Source: CAZYTO01 sp964650405 (lineage in GTDB: Bacteria; Acidobacteriota; Thermoanaerobaculia; Gp7-AA8). From it: DNA of 15,179 nucleotides. The stretch spans positions 1-15,179 of the forward strand of contig CAZYTO010000131.1 in NCBI GenBank assembly GCA_964650405.1, read 5' to 3'. How positions within the stretch are numbered: position 1 is the first letter of the stretch; every line of letters begins with the position of its first letter. A model generated the notes under the pieces. The model did not search any database, had not been told where the DNA came from, and saw only the letters and a list, made by a program, of their open reading frames with translations. Made by a program: the position numbers and the translations under genes. This document shows positions 8,101 through 14,262 of this stretch, piece after piece.

Positions 8101-9592
8101 TCGAGGCGACGGGCCCGGTGCCGGTCCGGAACATCGGTTCGAGGACGAGCTGAAGCTCATCCGCCGTGTAGCCGAAGGCGCGCAGGACGGCCGTTGACGG
8201 CGCAGGCTCGCGTTCCCTGCCGCGGTTGATGAACGGCGCCTGTCGCGCCGCGGCGGTCCGGACTTCGTCGATCGTGCTGCGAGAGGTTTTCGTCCAGCGC
8301 GTATAGGGATGCGCGCGCGCCGCCTCGCGCAGCACATCGCCGCGCCCGCGCAAGCCGCCGCGCTCCAGGTCGACGACGAGCATTTCGCCGGGTCCGAGGC
8401 GTCCGTGACGAAGGATGTCGCCGTCGCCGCGATCGAAGACGCCGGCCTCCGAGGCCAGGGCCAGGAGGTGGTCGCGGGTCAGGAGGTAGCGGGCCGGGCG
8501 GAGGCCGTTGCGGTCGAGTGCTGCTCCGGCGACGCGGCCATCGGAGAAAGCCACGAGGGCCGGACCGTCCCACGGTTCCATGAGTGCGGCCTGGTGATCG
8601 AGAAGACTGCGCACCGCGCCGCCGGTGCGCGCATCGTTCTCCCATGCCGGCGGCACGAGCATCGAGAGGGCTTGCGCAAGCGGCCGGCCGGCCATGGTCA
8701 CGACGGCCAGCGCCGTGTCGAGGCTTGCCGAGTCGCTCTCCCGCTCCTCGACTACGGCAGCGCTGGCGCCGCGCCGGCGCCGGAAGGGCTCGCCGAACCG
8801 GGCCTCGATCTGCCGCTCGCGGGCACGCATGGCGTTGCGGTTGCCGGCGATGGTGTTGATCTCGCCGTTGTGCGCGATGAGGCGGAACGGCTGGGCCATC
8901 GGCCAGGACGGCTCGGTGTTCGTGCTGAAGCGCTGGTGGGCGATGGCGAATGGCGTCGAGTAGTCACGCCGTCTCAGGTCGGGGAAAAACGCGGCCAGGT
9001 CGAGCGAGCGGACCAGCGCCTTGTAGACGATGGTGCGATGGCTCAACGAAACGACATAGAGGTCGCGCGGCCCCAGCACCGCGGCGCGGGCGTCGATGGC
9101 CCGCCGGGCCCGGAACAGACTCTCCTCGAAGAGCTCCGGCGTGAGGGGGAGGCGCGGAGTGACGAAGACCTGCTCGATCCGCGGCAGGGACGCGCGCGCC
9201 CGCGCTCCGAGGACGCTCTCGTCGACAGGTACCTCCCGCCATCCAGCCACGAGCAGACCCCCTTCGGCCACCGCGTCGCGAACGCGTCTGCGGGCGCGTT
9301 GGGCCGCGTTCTTGCGGCGGGGAAGGAAGACCATGCCCACAGCGATCGTCCCGGGTGCGCGGCGCGCCAACCCGAAGGCCTCGATCTCCGGCGCGAAGAG
9401 GGAGAAGGGAATGGAGGTGAGCACGCCGGCGCCGTCGCCGGTTCGCGCATCGGCATCCACGGCGCCGCGGTGAGCGAGCCTGCGTAAGGCGGCCAGCGCC
9501 GCCGGCAGAATGTCGGGGCGCGACTCTCCCCGAAGGTCCGCGAGGAGTACCACGCCGCAGGCATCGCGCATCGGTTCAGGGAACGCGTGCAT
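5153..9592 (-). CDS. gltB: Glutamate synthase (GOGAT) large subunit
   Basis: This is a 1479-residue alpha subunit of the usual size for bacterial NADPH-GOGAT. It converts glutamine + 2-oxoglutarate to two glutamates. The N-terminal class II glutaminase domain has its nucleophile at Cys12 (ACGVVLL, after a short leader expected to be removed) and the motif HQRFSTNTEPSWPMAQPFR followed by HNGEINT. The central and FMN domains include GEGGEHGTRHRIKQVASARFG, AQGSKPGEGGQLPG and SGHDGGTGASPL. The 3Fe-4S ligands are Cys1110, Cys1116 and Cys1121 (C-x5-C-x4-C). The C-terminal GXGXG beta-helix has GATGGRLFLAGRAGERFAVR. The ATG at 9592 is immediately preceded by an in-frame GTG (9595), so the start is uncertain by one residue; no clear Shine-Dalgarno site is visible. 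The NADPH-binding small subunit (gltD) is not in the window. It is the first gene of the operon with amtB, glnK and the aminotransferase-PEPC. Confidence 0.96.
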   Translation of the reverse strand: MHAFPEPMRDACGVVLLADLRGESRPDILPAALAALRRLAHRGAVDADARTGDGAGVLTSIPFSLFAPEIEAFGLARRAPGTIAVGMVFLPRRKNAAQRARRRVRDAVAEGGLLVAGWREVPVDESVLGARARASLPRIEQVFVTPRLPLTPELFEESLFRARRAIDARAAVLGPRDLYVVSLSHRTIVYKALVRSLDLAAFFPDLRRRDYSTPFAIAHQRFSTNTEPSWPMAQPFRLIAHNGEINTIAGNRNAMRARERQIEARFGEPFRRRRGASAAVVEERESDSASLDTALAVVTMAGRPLAQALSMLVPPAWENDARTGGAVRSLLDHQAALMEPWDGPALVAFSDGRVAGAALDRNGLRPARYLLTRDHLLALASEAGVFDRGDGDILRHGRLGPGEMLVVDLERGGLRGRGDVLREAARAHPYTRWTKTSRSTIDEVRTAAARQAPFINRGREREPAPSTAVLRAFGYTADELQLVLEPMFRTGTGPVASMGDDTPLAVLSARPRLLDAYFRQRFAQVTNPPIDPLREGAVMSLRTRLGRTGNFLAAGERPPAHVLLPDPILKPVEVRALLAWPRRGWKAAELSLLFDAANGEIGMAAALDALLLESVRAVREGATCLVLSDRGVDEELAAIPSLLAVAAVHQHLIRQGCRLDVSLIADAGDVRDEHQLACLLAFGADAVCPWLARATVSDAVRQEGGSRDDVDEARRRYHRALTNGLLKILSKMGVSTLRSYRGAQLFEAVGISRALIDAHFTGTVSSIGGIALVDVARDVLERHTASFSETTNGLPESGLYRFRRGGEKHTYEPQVVKALRHAAQSGTDAGYGAYAELVGARDPVVLRDLFAFREAPVALEDVEPAADIARRFMTAAMSLGSLSPEAQEVLAGAMERLGARSNCGEGGEHGTRHRIKQVASARFGVTAHYLAGADELQIKIAQGSKPGEGGQLPGAKVTPLIARVRNAAPGTTLISPPPHHDIYSIEDLAQLIYDLKQVNRRATVSVKLVSSCGIGTIAIGVAKAHADAIEISGHDGGTGASPLGSIRNAGTPWELGLAEAHQALSRAGLRHRVRLQVNGGLKTGRDVVIAALLGAEEFGFGTAALVAAGCVMARQCHLNTCPAGIATQRDDLRAKFHGTPDDVVRFFRAVAGETRQLLARLGARSLREVIGRSELLTVRPVAGARAATLVLDAVLASAGPANLGNGARNEPPATGDALDEIVLRHLDPEVGREQRTATGEQRLRLRLPISNADRAVGARIAGHLVHTPGGVHVTYRGAAGQSFGAFCTSGMTLVLEGIANDGVGKSMSGGTVVIRPKSRRRDDVLAGNAVLYGATGGRLFLAGRAGERFAVRNSGAQAVVEGTGDHACEYMTAGTVAILGTTGGNVAAGMTGGTLFMLDPHEASMHRDSAALRELSPDDERLLRELLAEHAAETGSRRAAMLLRNWPRACRRFRRTVPLALLHETQSTEAAANARGSTR

Positions 9593-9652
9593 CACGCCGT
9601 TGAGTATCGGCAGTCAACCGGCCATGCGTCCAACAGAATTAACCGATGGGAG

Positions 9653-9671
9653 CCATGCGGAAACGGCATGG
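9653..9671. promoter_or_regulatory. Candidate LysR-type operator (dyad with T-N11-A)
   Basis: CCATGC-N7-GCATGG is a perfect 6-bp dyad. It places T9656 and A9668 exactly 11 bases apart, the T-N11-A geometry of LysR-family binding sites. It lies about 60 bp upstream of the gltB start and about 90 bp upstream of the divergent LysR-type gene. An extra half site (GCCATGCG) lies about 31 bp closer to gltB, as expected for a recognition/activation site pair. Binding is inferred from geometry and position only. Confidence 0.4.
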
Positions 9672-9680
9672 GTCATAATG

Positions 9681-9760
9681 GCGAGCGGGAGGCGGCGAGC
9701 GGCGAGCGGGAAAGCGACGAACGAACAGCGATTAACGACCAGCGATCAGCGATCAGCGAA
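9681..9760 (+). repeat. Degenerate heptanucleotide tandem array
   Basis: About eleven 7-nt units, consensus roughly NNNARCG, with one extra base in one unit. It begins GCGAGCG GGAGGCG GCGAGCG and ends with ACCAGCG ATCAGCG ATCAGCG. It runs right up to the ATG of the LysR-type gene, leaving no visible Shine-Dalgarno sequence. The first 30 bases match positions 11645-11674, inside the mannosidase gene, at 28 of 30 positions, so both belong to one repeat family. Confidence 0.8.
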
Positions 9761-9762
9761 AC

Positions 9763-10677
9763 ATGGACACCCGCCAACTCGAAATGTTCCGGGCCGTCGC
9801 CGAGGAGCGGGCCTTCACGGCGGCGGCGCAGCGGCTGCATGTATCGCAGTCGGCGGTGAGCCGGCAGCTCAAGCTCCTCGAAGAGGAACTGGGTACGTTG
9901 CTCTTTCACCGCGGGGCGCGGGGGGTGACGCTCACGCCGCAGGGCGAACTGCTGCTCAGCGCCGCGAACCGGATCCATCGCGAGCTCGAAGACGTGGCCT
10001 CGCAGATCTCCGACACGCACACGCTGCAGCGGGGTCTGCTCACGCTCGGCGGCGGCATGACGGTTTGTCTGCACATCCTGCCGCGGCTCCTGCGCAAGTT
10101 CCGCACGCAGTTCAAGCAGGTGGACCTGCGCGTCGTCACCGGACCGACGGCGATGATCCTCCGCCAGCTTCGCGAGCGCGAGATCGACGTGGCCCTCCTC
10201 ACCCTGCCCATCCTGGCCGCCGACCTCGACGTCGTCCCCGTGCTCAAGGAGGAGATGGTCGTCGTCACGGCCGGCAAGCACGCGCTGGCGCGCCGCCGCA
10301 CGATCGAGCCGCGCGCGCTGGCCCGCCACCCGCTCATCCTCTTCGAGAGCGGCTCGAACACCCGCCGCGTGGTCGACCAGTTCTTCGTCGATGAAGGGAT
10401 CCCAGTGAACGTGATCATGGAGACGGAGAACGTGGAGATCATCAAGTCCATGGTCTCCAGCGGCCTCGGCGTCACGATCGTTCCTTACTCCGCCATCGCC
10501 CACGACCGCACGGGCCGCTTCGCCTGGGCGCGCCTCCGCGGCCACCGCCTCTACCGCGAGACCGGCTGGGTGTACCTCAAGTCGGACTACCTGCCGCGCG
10601 CCGTGACCGAAGTGCTGCACATGTTCGAGGAGATGAAGGGACAGTTCGCGGGGGCGGTGCCGGGGAAGAGTGGTTAG
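9763..10677 (+). CDS. LysR-type transcriptional regulator
   Basis: This is a 304-residue protein of normal LysR length. The N-terminal winged helix-turn-helix is textbook: MDTRQLEMFRAVAEERAFTAAA (1-22), then RLHVSQSAVSRQLKLLEEELG (24-44), LLFHR (46-50) and LTPQGELLL (57-65). The co-inducer-binding domain follows from about residue 90 (LTLGGG, DVALLTLP, VSSGLGVTIVPY). It is divergent from gltB, the layout of gltC/gltAB in Bacillus, so control of the glt-amt-glnK operon in response to carbon/nitrogen state is the natural guess; the ligand cannot be read from sequence. The ATG is preceded by a heptanucleotide array and lacks an obvious Shine-Dalgarno site. The final residues SG and the TAG stop are contributed by a second heptanucleotide repeat, so the native C-terminus may have been altered. 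Confidence 0.93.
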   Translation: MDTRQLEMFRAVAEERAFTAAAQRLHVSQSAVSRQLKLLEEELGTLLFHRGARGVTLTPQGELLLSAANRIHRELEDVASQISDTHTLQRGLLTLGGGMTVCLHILPRLLRKFRTQFKQVDLRVVTGPTAMILRQLREREIDVALLTLPILAADLDVVPVLKEEMVVVTAGKHALARRRTIEPRALARHPLILFESGSNTRRVVDQFFVDEGIPVNVIMETENVEIIKSMVSSGLGVTIVPYSAIAHDRTGRFAWARLRGHRLYRETGWVYLKSDYLPRAVTEVLHMFEEMKGQFAGAVPGKSG

Positions 10678-10720
10678 TGGTTAGTCTTAAGTGGTTAGGG
10701 TTGTGAGTCAGTGGTTAGGG
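10668..10720 (+). repeat. AGTGGTT heptanucleotide array carrying the LysR gene stop
   Basis: AGTGGTT units start at 10669, 10676, 10690 and 10710, with degenerate 7-nt units between them. The first 18 bases are the reverse complement of positions 39-56. The TAG formed at the unit junction (10675-10677) is the stop codon of the LysR-type gene. Further TAGs at 10682, 10696 and 10716 fall so that all three forward frames are closed. A GTG at 10711 lies in this array and opens the longest frame of the next gene, but it is an unlikely start. Confidence 0.85.
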
Positions 10721-10749
10721 TTTCGCTCCATTTGAACCCGCGCCTCTGG

Positions 10750-13700
10750 ATGAGCAATCATCCGCGGATGCATCGCGCACGCGGCTTCGCTCTTCTCTTC
10801 ACAGCAGCCCTGACTCTCGCCGCGGCGGCCGCCGCCCAGGAGCCTGACCTGACGAAGCAGCCGGCGCTGTACGTCGTCGGGTACGCGCACCTCGACACGC
10901 AGTGGCGGTGGGAGTACCCGCAGACCATCGACGAGTTCCTGCCGCGGACGATGCACGACAACTTCGCGCTGTTCGCGAAGTATCCGCACTACGTCTTCAA
11001 CTTCAGCGGCGCCAACCGCTACCGGCTGATGAAAGAGTACTACCCAGCCGACTTCGCGCGACTGCAGCAGTTCGTGAAGTCGGGTCAGTGGTTCCCGTCG
11101 GGGTCGTCGATGGAGGAGGGGGACGTCAACTCGCCGTCGGCGGAGTCGATCATCCGGCAGATCCTCTACGGCACGCACTTCTTCCGCCGCGAGCTGGGAC
11201 GCACGAGCGCCGAGTACATGCTGCCGGACTGCTTCGGCTTTCCGGCGTCACTGCCGAGCATCCTGGCCCACCTCGGCATCCGCGGTTTCTCCACGCAGAA
11301 GCTGACCTGGGGCTCCAGCGCGCCTGTCGGAGGCGAGGACTCGCCCGAGCGCACGCCGCGCGGCACGCCGTTCAACGTCGGCATCTGGGAGGGGCCGGAC
11401 GGGAAGAGCATCATCGCCGCCTTCAATCCCGGCAGCTACGGCGGCGAGGTGCGCTACGAACTCTCCGCGAGCGATCCGTCGAACAAGACCCGCGGCTACG
11501 TCGACTGGCCGGCCCGCGTGGCGCGCGACGGCGAAGTGAGCGGCGTCTTCGCCGACTACCACTACTACGGCACGGGCGACGTCGGCGGCGCGCCCGCGGA
11601 GTCATCCGTGGCGATGTTGGAGAAGATTGTCAGCGCGTCTGTTGGCGAGCGGGTTGCGGCGAGCGGCGAGCGGGGGACGACGAGCAACGAGAGCGCGGGC
11701 TCCTCCCCGCTCGCCGCTCGCCCAAACCCGCTCGGCGGCCAGCGACTCCACATCGTCTCCGCCACCGCGGAACAGATGTTCCTCGACATCCACAGTGACC
11801 AGACCGCCGGGCTGCCGCGCTACCGCGGCGATCTCGAGCTGACCAATCACTCGGCCGGCTCGTTGACTTCCGAGGCCATGCAGAAGCGGTGGAACCACGA
11901 CAACGAGCTGCTTGCCGATGCCGCCGAGAAGGCCGCGGTCGGGGCCATGCTCCTTGGCCGCCCCTATCCGCAGGGGCGGCTCAACGATGCCTGGACGCTG
12001 GTCATGGGCGGCCAGTTTCACGACATCGCCGCCGGCACGGCCACTCCCAAGGCGTACGAGTACTCGTGGAACGACGACGTCATCGCCCGGAACCAGTTCA
12101 CGGCGGTGAGGAACAACGCCGTCCGGACCATCGCCTCCGTGCTTGACACGCGCACGAGCGGCACGCCGGTCGTCGTCTACAACCCGCTCAGCATCGCGCG
12201 CGAAGACGTCGTGGCGGTGCCGTTCGAAGGGTTGGGCGAGGTTCGCGTGGCCGGGCCTGACGGGGTGGCCGTCCCGGCGCAGCGCAACGGAAAGAGCGTG
12301 CTCTTCCTGGCGAAGGTGCCGTCGACCGGCTTCGCGGTGTACGACGTGCAGCCGGCGACAGCGGCACCGAAGTCGTCGCAGAACGCGTCGCTGAAAGTCA
12401 GCGAGTCCTCGCTCGAGAACGACCGCTACCGGATCGCCATCGATGCGAACGGCGACGTCGCCTCGATCCTCGACAAGAAGCTCGACAAGCAGCTTCTGGC
12501 CGCGCCGCTGCGCCTGGCCTTCCAGACCGAGAACCCGCACGACTGGCCGGCCTGGAACATGGACTGGAACGATCAGAAGCAACCGCCGCGCGGCTATGTG
12601 TCGGGGCCCGCGAAGATCCGGGTGGTCGAGCGCGGCCCGGCGCGCGTTGCGGTCGAAGTCTCGCGCGACGGCGAAGATTCGCACTTCGTCCAGACGGTCT
12701 CGCTGAGCGCAGGCGATGCCGGCAACCGCATCGAGGTTGCCAACGCCATTGACTGGAAGACCGCGGCGGCGGCGCTCAAGGCCACCTTCCCTTTCACCGC
12801 TTCGAATCCGCTGGCCACCTACAACTGGGAAGTGGGCACGATCGAGCGCGGCAACGACAACGAGAAGCAGTTCGAAGTGCCGTCGCACGAGTGGATCGAC
12901 CTCACTGACGCGCACGGCGGGTACGGCGTGACCGTGCTGACCGGTGCGAAGTACGGCTCCGACAAGCCCGACGATTCGACGCTCCGTCTCACGCTCCTCT
13001 ACACGCCCGGCCTCGGCAGCGGCAACGGCCGCTCCTACAGCGACCAGACCTCACAGGACTGGGGGCATCACGAATTCATCTACGGCCTGGCGTCGCACGG
13101 CGCCGATCGCGGAAGCGAGGGGACGGACTGGCAGGCCCTGCGCCTCAGCGATCCGCTTACGGCGTTCGTCGTGCCGAAGCACGCCGGCCCGCGGGGAAAG
13201 ACGGTCTCGCTCGTGCAGGTCAGCAACCCGCGCGTCCGCGTGCTGGCCCTGAAGAAGGCGGAGGAGAGCGACGAGATCATCGTGCGGGCGGTGAACCTGG
13301 ATCCTCAGCCGCAGTGGGCACACCTCACCTTCGCGGAGCCTGTGACGAGCGGACGCGCGGTCAACGGACAGGAATTGCCGATCGGACCGGCCGAAACGAC
13401 CGGCGGCACGCTGCTCGCGCAGTTCGAGCCCTTCGGCATTCGCTCGTTCGCCTTGAAGCTCGCGCTGCCATCACAGGGCGCAGCCGCGCCGAATGTGCAA
13501 CCCCTGACGCTGACCTTCGACCGCGTCGTGGCCACGCACGATGGCGAGAAGTCCGAGGGAGGCTTCGATGCGCAGGGACAAGCGCTCCCCGCCGAGATGC
13601 TGCCGCCCCGGATCATGTATGGCGACGTGGCCTTCGACGTGACCGGGAAGGCCGTCACCGCGCACGGCCAGACCGTCGCCCTGCCGCATGGCATCACCCA

Positions 13701-14112
13701 CGTCCACATCCTGGCCGCGTCCGCCGAGGGCGACCGGCCGGAGACGTTTCACCTCGGCGAGCATTCCGTCACCCTCACTATTCACGCCTGGAACGGCTGC
13801 CTCGGGCAGTGGGACGCGCGCCTCTGGCAGAAGCGGGAGGAAGACCTGCCGCCGCGCCCCGATGCGCCGCTCAACGCGCCGCCGCGCAAGCGCATGGCCA
13901 CAGTCTTCGCCGGCCTGACACCCGGCTATATCAAAGACGCGCCGCTGGCCTGGTACGCCTCGCACCATCACACCGCCGAGGGGAAGAACGTGGCGTATGC
14001 CTACTCGTACCTATTCGCCTACACGCTCGACGTGCCGGCCGGCGCGACGACGCTGACGCTTCCCGAGGACGGCGAAGTGCGGGTAATGGCGGTGACAGTG
14101 ACGTCGGAATGA
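10750..14112 (+). CDS. Exported GH38 alpha-mannosidase-like enzyme
   Basis: This protein has 1120 residues. An N-terminal signal peptide (basic MHRAR at 7-11, hydrophobic core, AAAAAQEP cleavage region) predicts export. The GH38 catalytic domain begins at ALYVVGYAHLDTQWRW, with zinc ligands His47 and Asp49. The likely nucleophile is Asp160 in LPDCFGFPASLPS, and GGQFHDIAAGTATPKAY carries the conserved His424-Asp425. Such retaining, metal-dependent enzymes remove alpha-linked mannose. Middle and C-terminal beta domains follow, ending with an extra beta-rich region (about 910-1120) of unknown role. Residues 299-329 are encoded by an in-frame inverted repeat and look like a low-complexity loop (ERVAASGERG...SSPLAARPNP). 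I took the ATG at 10750. The ATG at 10768 also gives a good signal peptide, and the longer GTG frame from 10711 starts inside a repeat. None has a strong Shine-Dalgarno site. Exact linkage specificity is unknown. Confidence 0.88.
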   Translation: MSNHPRMHRARGFALLFTAALTLAAAAAAQEPDLTKQPALYVVGYAHLDTQWRWEYPQTIDEFLPRTMHDNFALFAKYPHYVFNFSGANRYRLMKEYYPADFARLQQFVKSGQWFPSGSSMEEGDVNSPSAESIIRQILYGTHFFRRELGRTSAEYMLPDCFGFPASLPSILAHLGIRGFSTQKLTWGSSAPVGGEDSPERTPRGTPFNVGIWEGPDGKSIIAAFNPGSYGGEVRYELSASDPSNKTRGYVDWPARVARDGEVSGVFADYHYYGTGDVGGAPAESSVAMLEKIVSASVGERVAASGERGTTSNESAGSSPLAARPNPLGGQRLHIVSATAEQMFLDIHSDQTAGLPRYRGDLELTNHSAGSLTSEAMQKRWNHDNELLADAAEKAAVGAMLLGRPYPQGRLNDAWTLVMGGQFHDIAAGTATPKAYEYSWNDDVIARNQFTAVRNNAVRTIASVLDTRTSGTPVVVYNPLSIAREDVVAVPFEGLGEVRVAGPDGVAVPAQRNGKSVLFLAKVPSTGFAVYDVQPATAAPKSSQNASLKVSESSLENDRYRIAIDANGDVASILDKKLDKQLLAAPLRLAFQTENPHDWPAWNMDWNDQKQPPRGYVSGPAKIRVVERGPARVAVEVSRDGEDSHFVQTVSLSAGDAGNRIEVANAIDWKTAAAALKATFPFTASNPLATYNWEVGTIERGNDNEKQFEVPSHEWIDLTDAHGGYGVTVLTGAKYGSDKPDDSTLRLTLLYTPGLGSGNGRSYSDQTSQDWGHHEFIYGLASHGADRGSEGTDWQALRLSDPLTAFVVPKHAGPRGKTVSLVQVSNPRVRVLALKKAEESDEIIVRAVNLDPQPQWAHLTFAEPVTSGRAVNGQELPIGPAETTGGTLLAQFEPFGIRSFALKLALPSQGAAAPNVQPLTLTFDRVVATHDGEKSEGGFDAQGQALPAEMLPPRIMYGDVAFDVTGKAVTAHGQTVALPHGITHVHILAASAEGDRPETFHLGEHSVTLTIHAWNGCLGQWDARLWQKREEDLPPRPDAPLNAPPRKRMATVFAGLTPGYIKDAPLAWYASHHHTAEGKNVAYAYSYLFAYTLDVPAGATTLTLPEDGEVRVMAVTVTSE
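11644..11736. repeat. In-frame inverted heptamer repeat within the GH38 gene
   Basis: The left arm 11644-11676 and right arm 11704-11736 are inverted copies (about 29 of 33 positions pair) around a 27-nt loop. The left arm plus loop shows the same 7-nt periodicity (GGCGAGC, GGGTTGC, GGCGAGC, GGCGAGC, ... GACGAGC) as the array at 9681-9760. The 93 bp (31 codons) are read without stops as residues 299-329 of the mannosidase, between the YHYYGTGDVGGAP segment and the LHIVSATAEQMF strand, probably as a surface loop. Confidence 0.82.
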
Positions 14113-14115
14113 GCA

Positions 14116-14242
14116 ACCCGTGATCCCGAGCGTACGCGAAGGGACCTGGGCCGGGTGGGTGGTTCCGCACAAGGTCTCATCGCCGGTATCGTGCGCACCA
14201 CCTGCCCAGCCCAGGTCCCTCGCTACGCTCGGGATGACCGGT
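14116..14242. repeat. Long intergenic palindrome, possible terminator or barrier
   Basis: This fills nearly all of the 150-bp space between the mannosidase and the solute-binding protein gene. Arms at about 14116-14170 and 14191-14242 pair with a few mismatches and gaps around a 20-nt loop. The outer part has ATCCCGAGCGTA on one side and its complement TACGCTCGGGAT on the other, and the middle of the arms carries GGGACCTGGGC and its complement GCCCAGGTCCC. There is no U-run, so it is not a typical intrinsic terminator. It could end or stabilise the upstream mRNA. It looks like one copy of a dispersed repeat and is unrelated in sequence to the other repeats here. Confidence 0.8.
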
Positions 14243-14262
14243 GCGGCTAAAGTACGCAGGCA

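Larger units (their letters stand above)
9596..9762. promoter_or_regulatory. Divergent gltB / LysR-regulator control region
   Basis: This 167-bp space separates the divergent gltB and LysR-type genes, so promoters for both should lie here. The half near gltB contains a direct repeat GCCATGCG (9621-9628 and 9652-9659) and the dyad listed separately. The half near the regulator is a heptanucleotide array. A weak sigma70-like pair can be proposed for gltB on the minus strand (TTGGAC about 19 nt before GATACT), but it would place the RNA start almost at the start codon, so I do not rely on it. Confidence 0.5.

Noticed and set aside
8309..9487. Plus-strand open frame opposite the glutaminase domain of gltB
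   Set aside because: No domain features; lies wholly within gltB, which has its catalytic motifs intact there.
9681..9760. Replication-origin iterons or DnaA boxes
   Set aside because: The units are 7 nt and degenerate, no DnaA-box consensus or AT-rich segment is seen, and there are no replication genes nearby.
10711..10749. GTG at 10711 as start of the mannosidase
   Set aside because: It lies in a heptanucleotide repeat, puts extra residues before an otherwise complete signal peptide, and has no ribosome binding site.
14113..14262. tRNA or small RNA gene in the intergenic hairpin
   Set aside because: It folds as one long hairpin with no cloverleaf, no T-loop consensus and no CCA-like end; a dispersed palindrome explains it better.
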